NCBI GenBank assembly: GCA_011391595.1
Contig: JAABQG010000005.1
Coordinates: forward strand, 20,158 to 84,157
Direction: 5' to 3'
From: Hydrogenophaga sp.
GTDB lineage: Bacteria; Pseudomonadota; Gammaproteobacteria; Burkholderiales; Burkholderiaceae_C
DNA: 64,000 nt
The position numbers and the translations under genes were made by a program. Below the pieces are notes generated by a model. The model was not told the origin of the DNA. It was given only the letters and a program-made list of their open reading frames with translations, and ran no database searches. Numbering within the stretch: position 1 is the first letter of the stretch; every line of letters starts with the position of its first letter. Below, in pieces: positions 1 to 10,172 of this stretch.

Positions 1-2
1 AC

Positions 3-1724
3 ACCTTTGTCGCGCGCGACATGGCGGTGCAGGGCATGAATGTGATCGCGCAGGCAGTTGGCGCCCAGGGTGAAGGCGACACCCTGCGCCTGAGCATGTC
101 AAGCAACCCCGACATCGTGTGCGAAGTGGTGGAAAACATGCGTGCCGCCGGCCAGCCCTTGCTGAAAGTCGCCGTGATCAACCGCAAGATGCCTTTCATG
201 CCGAACGGCGCCGAACTGAACCCCGACTTCTACGACGTGGTCATCACCGACCCGGCTGGAACGCACACGGTGTTTGGCCCGCCCAACAACAAAGTCAGCG
301 CGGCGGACTACGCCATCGGGCTGCACGCGTCGAGCCTGGTGGCCGACGGCGGCACGCTGCAGATCGGCATTGGCTCGCTGGGTGACGCAATTGCGCAGGC
401 GCTGATCGTGCGCGACCGGCATGGCCAGGAGTACCGCACCATTCTGGAATCGGTGTCGCCCGACGGCATTGAAGGGCGGGAACTTGGCCGCTTTGATCAG
501 GGCCTGTATGGCTGCTCGGAGATGTTCGTCAACGGTTTCCTGAAGCTGATCGAGGCGGGCATCATCCGCCGCGAGGTGTACAACGACACCGTGCTGCAGC
601 AGATGCTCAACGACGGGCGCATTGCGGCTGAAACCGTCACGCCTGACATGCTGCGCGCCCTGCTGAAGGCCGGGCGCATTGGCACGCCGATGAGCGAGGC
701 CGATGTCGACTTCCTGCGGCGCTTTGGCATCCTGCGCGCCGGGGTCACGCTCGACGGCAAGGAGTTGGTGCTGGACGATGTGCGTTGCTCGAACGACCTG
801 CTCGATCCGGCCAGCTTCGATGCGATCTGCGAGAAGATGCTGGGAGCCCGGTTGATCGGCGGCATTTACATGACCGGCGGGTTCTTCCTGGGGCCAAACG
901 ACTTCTACGAGCGCTTGCGCAGCATGCCGCCGCAGGAACTGGCCAAGATCGACATGACGCGCATCGACTTCATCAACCAGCTCTACGGGCAGGGCGACCT
1001 CAAGCGTGCGCAACGTCGCAAGGCCCGCTTCATGAACACCACGATGATCGCGACGCTGCTGGGCTCGGTGGCCAGCGATGCGCTGGAATCAGGTCAGGTG
1101 GTGAGCGGCGTGGGCGGCCAGTACAACTTCGTCGCCATGGCGCATGCCCTGCCAGATGCGCGCCTGCTGATGATGCTGCGCGCCACGCACGACAACAAGG
1201 ACGGCCTCAGGAGCAGCATTGTCTGGAACTATGGCCATGTGACGATCCCGCGCCACCTGCGCGACATCATCATCACAGAATACGGCGTCGCGGACGTGCG
1301 CGGCCAGCCTGACGGCGAAGTCGTGAAACGGCTGATTGCCGTGGCCGATTCGCGCTTCCAGGACGAGTTGGTGAAGCAGGCCAAGGCGCACGGCAAGCTG
1401 GCGGCCAGCTACGAGGTGCCAGAACAATACCGCAACAATTTCCCTGAAGCGCTGGAAGCCAAGCTGCATCCGTGGGCCGAGGCCGGACTGCTGCCGCCCT
1501 TCCCGTTCGGCACCGACCTGACGGTGGATGAGCTGAAGATCGTCGGCGCGCTGAAGAAACTCAAACATGCCACGCAGCACCCGAGCGAGTTGCTCGCCGT
1601 GGCGTTCAAGAGCTTCTGGGAAGGCAAACAGGCGCCGCAGGCCTATCTGGAGCGCCTGGGCCTGGCCGAGGCGCACAGCTTCAAGGACGCGGTGATCCGC
1701 AGGCTGTTCGCGGGCAATCTGTAG
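3..1724 (+). CDS. Acetyl-CoA hydrolase/transferase family protein (5' partial)
   Basis: The frame is open from the left edge, so the true start lies outside the window; 573 codons are visible before TAG. The product resembles the acetyl-CoA hydrolase/CoA-transferase family, which moves CoA between acyl groups or hydrolyses acyl-CoA in the cytoplasm. Family-like stretches are GIGSLGDAIAQALIVR in the N-terminal half and ITEYGVADVRGQPDGE in the C-terminal half; the second matches the conserved C-terminal domain segment. The 310-residue reading on the opposite strand is a shadow. The substrate cannot be told from sequence. Family assignment is firm, the specific reaction is not. Confidence 0.85.
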   Translation, partial: TFVARDMAVQGMNVIAQAVGAQGEGDTLRLSMSSNPDIVCEVVENMRAAGQPLLKVAVINRKMPFMPNGAELNPDFYDVVITDPAGTHTVFGPPNNKVSAADYAIGLHASSLVADGGTLQIGIGSLGDAIAQALIVRDRHGQEYRTILESVSPDGIEGRELGRFDQGLYGCSEMFVNGFLKLIEAGIIRREVYNDTVLQQMLNDGRIAAETVTPDMLRALLKAGRIGTPMSEADVDFLRRFGILRAGVTLDGKELVLDDVRCSNDLLDPASFDAICEKMLGARLIGGIYMTGGFFLGPNDFYERLRSMPPQELAKIDMTRIDFINQLYGQGDLKRAQRRKARFMNTTMIATLLGSVASDALESGQVVSGVGGQYNFVAMAHALPDARLLMMLRATHDNKDGLRSSIVWNYGHVTIPRHLRDIIITEYGVADVRGQPDGEVVKRLIAVADSRFQDELVKQAKAHGKLAASYEVPEQYRNNFPEALEAKLHPWAEAGLLPPFPFGTDLTVDELKIVGALKKLKHATQHPSELLAVAFKSFWEGKQAPQAYLERLGLAEAHSFKDAVIRRLFAGNL

Positions 1725-1766
1725 CTTGGCGGGCAGACGGGGCCGCCAGCTTCTACACTGGCGGCC

Positions 1767-3629
1767 ATGTCCATACCTTTTCCAGCCGCGCCCGGCACCC
1801 GGATCGTGCGCGCCGCGCCGGATAACACCGACCTGGCCAAGCCGCCGGTCAAGTCGCTGTCCGGCCTGCTCCCCTTTCTGCGGCCGTACCGCGGGCGCAT
1901 CGCCCTGGCAGGTCTGTTCCTGGTGCTGGCGGCGTTCGCCACGCTGGCCTTTCCGCTTGCACTGCGCAGCCTGATCGACGGCGGTCTGGTGGCCAGCGCC
2001 GCCCCTGGCCTGACGACGCCAGACCGCAGCGCACAGGTGATGGCCTTGCGCGGGCATTTTTTTGCGCTTTTTTCAGTGGCAGTGGCGTTGGGCATCTTTT
2101 CCGCAGGCCGGTTCTACATGGTGAGCTGGCTGGGCGAGCGTGTCACCGCCGACCTGCGCAATGCGGTCTACGCCCATGTCCTGCGGCAAAGCCCGGAGTT
2201 CTTCGAGACCACACAGACCGGCGAGGTGCTCTCAAGGCTGACCACCGACACCACCCTGGTGCAGACGGTGGTGGGCTCGTCGCTCAGCATGGGCCTGCGC
2301 AATGCCGTGATGGGCGTGGGCGCTCTGGCCATGCTGGTCTGGACCAATCCGTGGGTGATGCTGCAGGTGGCCGTCGTGCTGGTGGGCGTGGTACTGCCGA
2401 GTCTGTGGTTCGGCCGCCGGGTGCGCAAGCTCTCGCGCGCCAGCCAGGACCGGGTGGCCGACTCCAGCGCCATTGCTGCCGAGGTGCTCAACGCCATTCC
2501 AGTGGTGCAGAGCTACACCGCCGAAGGCCGGGAGGCCGTGCGTTTCGACCATGCCACGGGACAAGCCTTCCAGACCGCCGTGCGACGGACCCGGGCACGC
2601 GCGGTGCTGGTGGCCTTCATCATCATCGCCACTTCCGCCGCATTGCTGTGGGGCCTCTACCAGGGCACGCAGGCGGTCATGGAGGGCCGCATGTCGGCCG
2701 GACACCTGGGGCAGACGGTGGTCTACGTGATCATCCTGGCAGGCGCCTTCGCCGTGCTGGGCGAGGTCTACGGCGACCTGCTGCGCGCGGCCGGTGCAAC
2801 CGAGCGGTTGATGGAGCTGCTGCACAGCCCTTCAAGCATCGTTTCACCAAAAAATCCAGCTCAACCCAGCGGAAAACGGTCAGGTTCTGCTATTGAATTT
2901 GAAAAAATTACATTTCACTATCCGTCCAGGCCGGGGCTGGCCGCATTGACGGAGTTCTCGCTGAGGATCGCGCCCGGCGAGACAGTCGCGCTGGTCGGCA
3001 CCAGCGGCGCCGGGAAAAGTACCGTGTTCCAGTTGCTGCTGCGCTATTACGACGCACAGTCGGGCGCGCTGCGGATTGACGGCAATCCGGTGCAGGCGCT
3101 GGCGCTGGACGACCTGCGCCAGCGAATCGCCATCGTGCCCCAGGACGCCGTCATTTTCTCGACCACGGCGCTAGAGAACATCCGCTATGGGCGCCCCGAC
3201 GCAACCGATGCTGAAGTCAAGCTCGCCGCCGCGGCCGCTTTCGCACACGAATTCATCAGCGCGCTGCCCGAAGGCTACGGCACCTTCCTGGGTGAACGCG
3301 GCGTGCGATTGTCTGGCGGACAGCGTCAGCGCATCGCGATTGCGCGGGCCATGCTCAAGAACGCCCCGTTGCTGCTGCTCGACGAAGCCACCAGCGCGCT
3401 GGACGCCGAGAGCGAGCGCGTGGTTCAGGCGGCACTCGAGGCCGTCATGGAAAAGCACAGCGGCCAGCGCACCACGCTGGTCATCGCGCACCGACTGGCC
3501 ACGGTACAGAAGGCCGATCGCATCGTGGTGCTGGAACACGGTCGCATTGTCGAGCAGGGCAATCACGAGGCGTTGGTCGCCGCCGATGGCGTGTACGCCC
3601 GGCTTGCGGCACTGCAGTTCACCACCTGA
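1767..3629 (+). CDS. ABC transporter, fused permease and ATP-binding protein (MsbA/lipid-exporter type)
   Basis: 620 residues in the half-transporter layout: an N-terminal transmembrane domain (about 50-340) and a C-terminal nucleotide-binding domain (about 375-615). Walker A is GTSGAGKS (411-418), the signature is LSGGQRQRIAIARA (from about 515), Walker B is LLLLDEAT (from about 535), with the switch histidine in VIAHRLATV. It should work as a homodimeric inner-membrane exporter of lipids or hydrophobic compounds; the substrate is unknown. The linker between the two domains (about residues 355-383) is AT-rich and is made of a dispersed repeat (see the repeat at 2829). There is no clear Shine-Dalgarno before ATG 1767. 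It converges on DUF1178 with a 23-base gap. Confidence 0.9.
   Translation: MSIPFPAAPGTRIVRAAPDNTDLAKPPVKSLSGLLPFLRPYRGRIALAGLFLVLAAFATLAFPLALRSLIDGGLVASAAPGLTTPDRSAQVMALRGHFFALFSVAVALGIFSAGRFYMVSWLGERVTADLRNAVYAHVLRQSPEFFETTQTGEVLSRLTTDTTLVQTVVGSSLSMGLRNAVMGVGALAMLVWTNPWVMLQVAVVLVGVVLPSLWFGRRVRKLSRASQDRVADSSAIAAEVLNAIPVVQSYTAEGREAVRFDHATGQAFQTAVRRTRARAVLVAFIIIATSAALLWGLYQGTQAVMEGRMSAGHLGQTVVYVIILAGAFAVLGEVYGDLLRAAGATERLMELLHSPSSIVSPKNPAQPSGKRSGSAIEFEKITFHYPSRPGLAALTEFSLRIAPGETVALVGTSGAGKSTVFQLLLRYYDAQSGALRIDGNPVQALALDDLRQRIAIVPQDAVIFSTTALENIRYGRPDATDAEVKLAAAAAFAHEFISALPEGYGTFLGERGVRLSGGQRQRIAIARAMLKNAPLLLLDEATSALDAESERVVQAALEAVMEKHSGQRTTLVIAHRLATVQKADRIVVLEHGRIVEQGNHEALVAADGVYARLAALQFTT
2829..2915 (-). 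repeat. TAGC-N17-CGCTGG dispersed element, copy A (inside ABC exporter)
   Basis: Read on the minus strand the core is CAATAGC, 17 bases, then CGCTGG (plus-strand 2866-2892). This is one of eight copies in the window with exactly the same spacing. It is AT-rich against a GC-rich gene and is read in frame as the linker between membrane and ATPase domains. It is most similar to copy D in macA: both read CAATAGCA, then TGACC. The outer limits are uncertain. Confidence 0.65.
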
Positions 3630-3652
3630 GCTGCCCCGACGCGTAGCGCGAT

Positions 3653-4093
3653 CTACTGAAGCGTCCCCTTGAGGGCGTCGGGCAGCAACAGCGGCAGCAC
3701 GGGGACCCCCTCTTCGATCAGGGCCTCCGTTTCCTCCGGCGTCGCCTTGCCGCGGATGTTTCGTTCCTGTGTTTCGCCGTAGTGCATCTGGCGGGCCACC
3801 TCGGCGAAACGCTCGCCGACATCTTCGGAGTGGGCCATAACGTGGCGCACCATCCTCAACCACTCGGCGTGAGCGCTTGGGCCCGCAGCCACCGGCTCGG
3901 CCACCGGTGACTTCACCGTGTCGGACGCCCCGAGGTTCAGTCGCGGCGCGCTGAGCAACTTGGTAACGGCCGTGTCGTCACACATCGGGCAGGCCACGAG
4001 CCCGCGCGCCAACTGGCTCTGGAAGTCATGCTCGGACGCAAACCAGCCCTCGAAAGCATGATGGTGTGCGCATTGAAGGTCGAGAACTTTCAT
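3653..4093 (-). CDS. DUF1178 family protein
   Basis: 146 residues starting MKVLDLQCAHHHAFEGWF. A longer frame exists upstream, but this ATG overlaps the NUDIX stop as ATGA (4090-4093) and gives the family-like N-terminus. The early C-x-H-x-H pattern and the later CPMC pair look like a small zinc-ribbon. Function is unknown. Its place after nuoN and a NUDIX hydrolase suggests co-transcription with the complex I operon, as the last gene. Stop at 3653-3655. Confidence 0.8.
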   Translation of the reverse strand: MKVLDLQCAHHHAFEGWFASEHDFQSQLARGLVACPMCDDTAVTKLLSAPRLNLGASDTVKSPVAEPVAAGPSAHAEWLRMVRHVMAHSEDVGERFAEVARQMHYGETQERNIRGKATPEETEALIEEGVPVLPLLLPDALKGTLQ

Positions 4094-4716
4094 GGCGATA
4101 CAGCTTCGGTGGCCTCTGGCGCCATCCAATCGAGGGGCCAGGCGCCGGAAAGCACATTTTGCACCCACAGCATCCCGGCAACGGTCTTCGCATCGGTGAC
4201 CCGCCCGTCGCGACACCATTGCGCCAACTCATCCGGTGTCGCAGTGATCACGTCGAGAAACTCGCCCGTGTCCAGTTGGCGTTCACCCAATGTCAGGCTG
4301 CGCGCAAACCAGATTTCGATGAACTCGGTGGAATAGGAAATCACCGGATGGATCACCCCCGCGCGCGCCCACTCCCTGGCCGAATATCCGGTCTCCTCCT
4401 TCAGTTCGCGGCGCGCACAGACGAGGCGGTCTTCGCCCGGTTCCAGTTTGCCGGCCGGGAATTCGATCATGACCTGTTCGACGGGGTAGCGGTACTGCCG
4501 TTCGAGAACGAGCCGGGGTTTACCTGCAAGGTCGTAGAGCAATGGGATCACCATGACCGCGCCAGGATGCACCAGATACTCCCGGCTGCTGCTGCGACCA
4601 TCCGGCAAGCGGACGGCATCGCAGAACGCGTGAAGGAATCGGCCCTTGAACAGCTCCTCGCGACCGGTCTGGATTTCGATGAGGTGTGCGTCCTTGTCCT
4701 TCAACATGGCAATCAA
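4090..4716 (-). CDS. NUDIX hydrolase, ADP-ribose pyrophosphatase type
   Basis: 208 residues. The Nudix box is complete at residues 89-111: G-x5-E-x7-RE-x2-EE-x-G, seen as GKLEPGE followed by RRELKEETGY. This motif binds divalent metal and cleaves a nucleoside diphosphate linked to another group, such as ADP-ribose or NADH; the substrate is not settled by sequence. The gene follows nuoN on the same strand with a 98-base gap and is translationally coupled to DUF1178 by ATGA. A second ATG three codons in (4707) could also be the start. Confidence 0.85.
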   Translation of the reverse strand: MIAMLKDKDAHLIEIQTGREELFKGRFLHAFCDAVRLPDGRSSSREYLVHPGAVMVIPLLYDLAGKPRLVLERQYRYPVEQVMIEFPAGKLEPGEDRLVCARRELKEETGYSAREWARAGVIHPVISYSTEFIEIWFARSLTLGERQLDTGEFLDVITATPDELAQWCRDGRVTDAKTVAGMLWVQNVLSGAWPLDWMAPEATEAVSP

Positions 4717-4814
4717 CCCCGGCGCCTGAAAAGATGTCGAATCACGAAACCGGAAACTCGGACGTCAGGAACGGACGCCCCGAACGCGCGCAAAGCGCCC
4801 CGGTCCGAGGACCA

Positions 4815-6302
4815 TCAGGTCTTCAGCATCTGAACGATGGCGTTCGCGCAAAGTGACATCAGGCCACCCGGGACCACACCAAGGAGCAGCACCAGCGCAC
4901 CATTGACGGAAAGCACCGCCCGAACATCCAACGGCGCCGCAACCGTCGTTGCGGTAATGGGCTCGTCAAAATACATCACCTTGACGACACGCAGATAGTA
5001 GAAGGCCCCGATCAGCGACATCATCACGGCAAATACCGCCAAGGCAATGTGAACACCCTGCCCCGATGAGATCAGTGCCTGGAGCACGGACAACTTGGCG
5101 TAGAAACCCACCATCGGCGGAATGCCCGCCAAAGAGAACATGCACACGGCCATGACGCCGGCGTACAAGGGGCTGCGCTGGTTCAATCCGGCAAAATCAG
5201 CGATTTCCTCGCTTTCGAACCCCTCGCGAGCGAGCAACAGGATGACACCGAAACTCGCCAGGGTCGTCAGTACATAGGTCACCATGTAGAACATTGCCGA
5301 GCTGTAGGCATTGGCCGCCGACAGGGTATTGCCATTGACGACTCCGGCCATCAGGCCCAGCAGCACGAAACCCATCTGCGAAATCGTGGAATAGGCCAGC
5401 ATGCGCTTCAGGTTGGTCTGGGCGATGGCCGCCAGGTTACCGAGCAACAGCGATGCGATGGCCAGGACCGCAAGCATCTGCTGCCAGTCGAAGGCCAGGG
5501 GCAAAAAGCCCTCGACCAGCAATCGGATGATGATGGCAAATGCGGCCAGTTTGGGTGCACCCGCAACCAGCAAGGTCACCGCAGTGGGAGCGCCCTGGTA
5601 AACATCGGGGATCCACATGTGAAACGGCACGACGCCCAGCTTGAAGGCGAGTCCGGCGACGACAAAAACCAGCCCGAACACCAGAACCTGGTGCTTGATC
5701 TGACCCGACGCAATGGCTTTGAAGACCGCGTTCACATCGAGTGAGCCGGTGGCCCCGTACATCATGGACAAACCATATAGCAGGAAACCCGAGGCCATGG
5801 CCCCCAGCACAAAATACTTCATTGCCGCCTCGGTGGCGGTGGCATTGTCCCTTCGCAGCGCCACCAGGGCGTAGCTCGACAGGGTGAGCAGTTCGAGCCC
5901 GAGGTAGATCACCAGGAAGTTGTTGCCGGAAATCATGACCGAGATCCCAAGCAGCGAAAACATGGCCAGTGTGAACAGTTCGCCGCCCCGCAGCATGTCG
6001 CGGTCAGCCGCATAGGGGCGGCCATACACCAAGGTGACCATCACGGCGATGGTCGCGAAGCACTTGAGCCAATTGCCCATGGAATCGCTGACGACCATAT
6101 TGCCGAAGGCGTATATGGTCTGCCCGCCCTGCGCATACAGGCCATTCAGCAGGGCGACAACGCCGAGCGACAGGAGCGTCAGCACGTAGGTCGAGGTACG
6201 GCGTGGATTCTTCACAAACAGATCGGTCATCGCGATCACACACGCCATGACCAGCAACACGATCTCCGGGTAAACCGCGATCCAACTAGCTTTGTCAATC
6301 AT
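4815..6302 (-). CDS. nuoN: NADH-quinone oxidoreductase subunit N
   Basis: 495 residues, hydrophobic throughout, with the antiporter-like (Mrp-type) proton channel fold of NuoN/ND2. It is the last of the fourteen nuo genes, starts [14 protein letters not shown], and lies 24 bases after nuoM. Within the membrane arm of complex I it carries one of the proton half-channels; conserved stretches include [16 protein letters not shown] and [13 protein letters not shown]. Length is normal for the family. Confidence 0.97.
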   Translation of the reverse strand: MIDKASWIAVYPEIVLLVMACVIAMTDLFVKNPRRTSTYVLTLLSLGVVALLNGLYAQGGQTIYAFGNMVVSDSMGNWLKCFATIAVMVTLVYGRPYAADRDMLRGGELFTLAMFSLLGISVMISGNNFLVIYLGLELLTLSSYALVALRRDNATATEAAMKYFVLGAMASGFLLYGLSMMYGATGSLDVNAVFKAIASGQIKHQVLVFGLVFVVAGLAFKLGVVPFHMWIPDVYQGAPTAVTLLVAGAPKLAAFAIIIRLLVEGFLPLAFDWQQMLAVLAIASLLLGNLAAIAQTNLKRMLAYSTISQMGFVLLGLMAGVVNGNTLSAANAYSSAMFYMVTYVLTTLASFGVILLLAREGFESEEIADFAGLNQRSPLYAGVMAVCMFSLAGIPPMVGFYAKLSVLQALISSGQGVHIALAVFAVMMSLIGAFYYLRVVKVMYFDEPITATTVAAPLDVRAVLSVNGALVLLLGVVPGGLMSLCANAIVQMLKT

Positions 6303-6326
6303 CTTCTGTTTCTCGATTCAGTTGCG

Positions 6327-7802
6327 TCAATTGAGCTTCGAGAGCGCGACGTGCTTGAGCAGTTCCGCCACCGATACATTCATCACATCGGTGAATGGCT
6401 TGGGATAGATCCCCATGTAGAGCACCGGCACGGCCAGCAGGCCCAGCGTGAGGAACTCGCGGGCATTGATGTCCTTCAAGGCCCTGACGTGATCATTGGC
6501 CACCGGCCCGAGGTACACCCGCTTGAACATCCAAAGGGTGTAGGCGGCACCGAAAATCAGGGCGGTTGCCGCGCCGAAGCCAATCCAGAAATTGAACTTG
6601 ACCGCGCCCAGAATGACCATCCATTCGCCGACAAAACCGGCGGTACCGGGCAGGCCGCAGTTGGCCATGGCAAACAGCAGGGCAAAGGCTGTGAACTTGG
6701 GCATGGTGTTCACCACGCCACCGTAACTTGCGATCTCGCGCGAATGGACCCGGTCGTAGAGCACGCCAATACTCAGGAACATGGCGGCTGATACAAAACC
6801 ATGGGCAATCATCTGCACGATGCCACCGGAGACACCGATGTCGCTGAAGATGAAGAAGCCCAGCGTCACGAATCCCATGTGGGCGACCGAGGAATAGGCG
6901 ACGAGTTTCTTCATGTCGCGTTGAACCATCGCCACCAGCCCGACATAAATCACGGCGATCAGCGACAACGCGATGATGAGCCAGGCCCATTCGCGCGAGG
7001 CATCCGGTGCAATCGGCATCGAAAAACGCAGGAAACCGTAGGCGCCGAGCTTCAGCATGATGGCTGCCAGCACGGCCGAGCCCCCGGTCGGCGCCTCGAC
7101 GTGTACATCTGGCAACCAGGTGTGCACCGGCCACATCGGAACCTTGACGGCAAATGCCGCAAAGAACGAGAAGAAAAGCAACGTCTGTGCAGTACCCGAC
7201 AACGGCAGCTTGTGCCACGTTGCCAGATCGAAACTGCCGCCAGACTTGGTGTACAGGAAGATCAGGGCCACCAGCATCAGCAGCGAGCCCAGCAGGGTGT
7301 AGAGGAAAAACTTGAACGCCGCGTAGATCTTGTTTGGCCCGCCCCAAATGCCGATGATCAGGTACATCGGAATGAGGGTTGCCTCAAAGAAAACGTAAAA
7401 CAGCATGCCATCAAGCGCGCAAAAAACGCCGATCATCAGGCCGCTGAGAATCAGGAAGGCGCCCATGTACTGGTTGACCCGGCGCGTAATGACTTCCCAG
7501 CCCGCGATCACAACGACGACGGTGATGAATGCGGTCAACAGGACGAACCACAGCGAAATGCCGTCCACCCCGAGGTGGTAGTTCACATTGAACCGCTCGA
7601 TCCAGATGCTTTTCTCGACGAACTGCATCGCGGCCGTATCGAGCTTGAACCCGCCGTAGAGCGGTAGCGTTACCAGAAAACTCACAACGGCACCGACCAA
7701 CGCAAGCCAGCGCACGGCGCCGGCCTGTTCATCGCGTCCTAGCGCGAGCAAGACGACGCCAAACAGAATCGGCGTCCAGATAGCGAGGCTCAACAAACTC
7801 AT
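6327..7802 (-). CDS. nuoM: NADH-quinone oxidoreductase subunit M
   Basis: 491 residues from MSLLSLAIWTPILFG. The frame is open 48 codons further upstream into nuoL, but that part is not NuoM-like, and this ATG lies 14 bases after the nuoL stop. It is a multi-spanning antiporter-like proton channel of complex I. Typical segments are FEATLIPMYLIIGIWGG, with the conserved membrane glutamate, and YSSVAHMGFVTLG. Confidence 0.97.
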   Translation of the reverse strand: MSLLSLAIWTPILFGVVLLALGRDEQAGAVRWLALVGAVVSFLVTLPLYGGFKLDTAAMQFVEKSIWIERFNVNYHLGVDGISLWFVLLTAFITVVVVIAGWEVITRRVNQYMGAFLILSGLMIGVFCALDGMLFYVFFEATLIPMYLIIGIWGGPNKIYAAFKFFLYTLLGSLLMLVALIFLYTKSGGSFDLATWHKLPLSGTAQTLLFFSFFAAFAVKVPMWPVHTWLPDVHVEAPTGGSAVLAAIMLKLGAYGFLRFSMPIAPDASREWAWLIIALSLIAVIYVGLVAMVQRDMKKLVAYSSVAHMGFVTLGFFIFSDIGVSGGIVQMIAHGFVSAAMFLSIGVLYDRVHSREIASYGGVVNTMPKFTAFALLFAMANCGLPGTAGFVGEWMVILGAVKFNFWIGFGAATALIFGAAYTLWMFKRVYLGPVANDHVRALKDINAREFLTLGLLAVPVLYMGIYPKPFTDVMNVSVAELLKHVALSKLN

Positions 7803-7816
7803 TTTTCTTGTTCTCC

Positions 7817-9841
7817 CTACTTGTTGAGCCAGACGAAGTACGTCATCAGCACAAACACGCCCAAAATCATGGCAAAGGCATAGTGGTAGAGGTAACCCGT
7901 CTGGAACCAGCGGACCAGGCCGGACACCCAGCCCACGACCTTCCATGAGCCATTGACCAGCAATCCATCAATCACTGCCTCATCGCCACCCTTCCACAGA
8001 CCGGTTCCCAGGGCCCGCGCGCCACGCGCCAGGATGTTCTCGTTGATCCAGTCCAGGTAGTACTTGTTTTCCAGCAGGGTGTAAACCGGCTGGATGCGCT
8101 TTTGAATGGCTGCGGGCAAGGTCGGATTGACCATGTAAAGGTAGAAGGCCGAAACAACGCCAGCCAATGCCAGCCAGAAAGGTGCTGCCGTCAGTCCATG
8201 CAAGGCGAGTTGGGCAGGCCCATGGAACTCCGCGCGCAACATTTCCATTGCCTTGTGAATCTCGCCATTGACGTAGATCGAATCCTTGAAGAACTCTCCG
8301 AACAGCATCGGCTGGATGGTGATGAAGCCGATCACCACCGAGGGAATGGCCAGCAGTATCAAAGGTACCGTGATCACCCATGGGGATTCGTGTGGCTTGG
8401 TGGGGCTTTCGTGATGGCCGTGATGGCCATGGCTGTCATGGTGCGCGTCCGGATTCTGGCCATAACGTTCCTTGCCATGGAACACCAGGAAGTACATCCG
8501 GAACGAATAGAAAGCCGTTACAAAAACACCCGTCAAGACCGCAAAGTAGGCAAAACCGGAGGCCGGCAATGAACTCGCGTGGATCGCCAGGATGATCTCG
8601 TCCTTGGAGTAGAAGCCGGAAAACAGCGGTGTCCCGATCAGTGCCAACGAGCCCAGCAAGGACGTGATCCAAGTGATCGGCATGTACTTCCGAACGCCGC
8701 CCATCCACCGGATATCCTGGTTATGGTGCAGCCCCATGATGACTGAACCGGCACCAAGGAACAACAAGGCCTTGAAGAATGCGTGGGTCATCAGGTGAAA
8801 TATCGCCACCGAATACGCCGACGCACCCAGCGCCACAGTCATGTAGCCAAGCTGGGACAAGGTCGAATAGGCCACCACGCGCTTGATATCGTTCTGGATG
8901 ATGCCCAGGAATCCCATGAAGAGAGCCGTGATCGCGCCAATCACCAGAATGAAGTTCAAGGCCGTATCACTGAGTTCAAACAGCGGCGACATGCGCGCCA
9001 CCATGAAGATACCGGCCGTAACCATCGTGGCCGCATGGATCAAGGCCGAGATGGGCGTCGGACCCTCCATCGAGTCGGGAAGCCAGACGTGCAATGGAAA
9101 CTGAGCTGACTTGCCCATGGCCCCGATGAAGAGGCAGATGCAGATGACAGTGATCAACATCCAGTCGGTGCCCGGGAAAGTCAGTTTTCCCAGCTCGCCC
9201 GCCTTGGCAAAGGTCTCGGTGTAGTTCAGCGTGCCGGCGTAGGCCGCAATCAGGCCAATGCCCAGAATGAAACCGAAGTCACCGACCCGGTTCACCAGGA
9301 ACGCCTTCATGTTGGCAAAAATGGCCGTGGGCTTGTTGAACCAGAAACCGATCAGCAGGTAGGAAACCAGTCCTACAGCCTCCCAGCCAAAGAACAGCTG
9401 GAGCATGTTGTTGCTCATCACAAGCATCAGCATGGAGAAGGTGAACAGGGAGATGTAGGAGAAGAAGCGGTTGTAGCCGTCGTCTTCTTCCATGTAGCCT
9501 ACGGTGTAGATATGCACCATGAGCGACACGAAGGTCACCACACACATCATCATGGCGGTGAGTCCGTCGACCAGAAAGCCGATTTCCATCTTCAAGCCGC
9601 CGACGACCATCCAGGTGTACAGGGTCTCGTTGAAACGCGCGCCGTCCAGGGCAACGCTCTTCAGCGTCGTCGCGGACAGAACGAAGGCAATCAGCACGCC
9701 CAGGATCGTGAACGTGTGCGACAGGCGGCGACCGATGCGGTTGCCGCCAAACGATGTCCCCAGAACACCAGCAAGGATGGACCCGACGAGGGGCGCCAGC
9801 GGCACGGCCAGCAGGGTCGAGGCGGAAAGAGTTTGACTCAT
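7817..9841 (-). CDS. nuoL: NADH-quinone oxidoreductase subunit L
   Basis: 674 residues from MSQTLSASTLLAVPLAP. The open frame extends 34 codons upstream over nuoK, but these codons are not NuoL-like. It is the distal antiporter-like subunit, with the long C-terminal lateral helix running along the membrane arm. Recognisable parts are FFGWEAVGLVSYLLIGFW, LPDSMEGPTPISALIHAAT and STLSQLGYM. A histidine-rich loop (HHDSHGHHGHHESP, about two thirds along) is an unusual local feature and may bind metal; that is inference. Confidence 0.97.
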   Translation of the reverse strand: MSQTLSASTLLAVPLAPLVGSILAGVLGTSFGGNRIGRRLSHTFTILGVLIAFVLSATTLKSVALDGARFNETLYTWMVVGGLKMEIGFLVDGLTAMMMCVVTFVSLMVHIYTVGYMEEDDGYNRFFSYISLFTFSMLMLVMSNNMLQLFFGWEAVGLVSYLLIGFWFNKPTAIFANMKAFLVNRVGDFGFILGIGLIAAYAGTLNYTETFAKAGELGKLTFPGTDWMLITVICICLFIGAMGKSAQFPLHVWLPDSMEGPTPISALIHAATMVTAGIFMVARMSPLFELSDTALNFILVIGAITALFMGFLGIIQNDIKRVVAYSTLSQLGYMTVALGASAYSVAIFHLMTHAFFKALLFLGAGSVIMGLHHNQDIRWMGGVRKYMPITWITSLLGSLALIGTPLFSGFYSKDEIILAIHASSLPASGFAYFAVLTGVFVTAFYSFRMYFLVFHGKERYGQNPDAHHDSHGHHGHHESPTKPHESPWVITVPLILLAIPSVVIGFITIQPMLFGEFFKDSIYVNGEIHKAMEMLRAEFHGPAQLALHGLTAAPFWLALAGVVSAFYLYMVNPTLPAAIQKRIQPVYTLLENKYYLDWINENILARGARALGTGLWKGGDEAVIDGLLVNGSWKVVGWVSGLVRWFQTGYLYHYAFAMILGVFVLMTYFVWLNK

Positions 9842-9863
9842 TTTGAACTTGTTGAACCGGCGT

Positions 9864-10172
9864 TCAGCCCTTGAGCGTGTTGAGTTCGTCCACGTTGATG
9901 CTGGACTTGTTGCGGAACAGCAGCACCAGGATGGCGAGGCCAATGGCCGACTCGGCGGCAGCCACTGTCAGGATGAAGAACACAAAGACCTGGCCATGCA
10001 TGTCGCCCAGATAATGCGAGAACGCCACGAAATTCATGTTGACGGCGAGCAGCATCAGTTCGATCGCCATCAACAGGACAATGAGGTTCTTGCGATTCAG
10101 GAATATCCCGATGATCGACAGGGCGAAAAGCATCGCGCCCAGAGAGAGGAAATGGCCCAGCGTCAAGGTCAT
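9864..10172 (-). CDS. nuoK: NADH-quinone oxidoreductase subunit K
   Basis: 102 residues, three transmembrane helices, with the two conserved membrane glutamates (in IELMLLAVN and [10 protein letters not shown]) used in proton transfer. The start ATG overlaps the nuoJ stop as ATGA (10169-10172), so the two are translationally coupled. It is a complex I membrane subunit next to NuoJ and NuoA. Confidence 0.97.
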   Translation of the reverse strand: MTLTLGHFLSLGAMLFALSIIGIFLNRKNLIVLLMAIELMLLAVNMNFVAFSHYLGDMHGQVFVFFILTVAAAESAIGLAILVLLFRNKSSINVDELNTLKG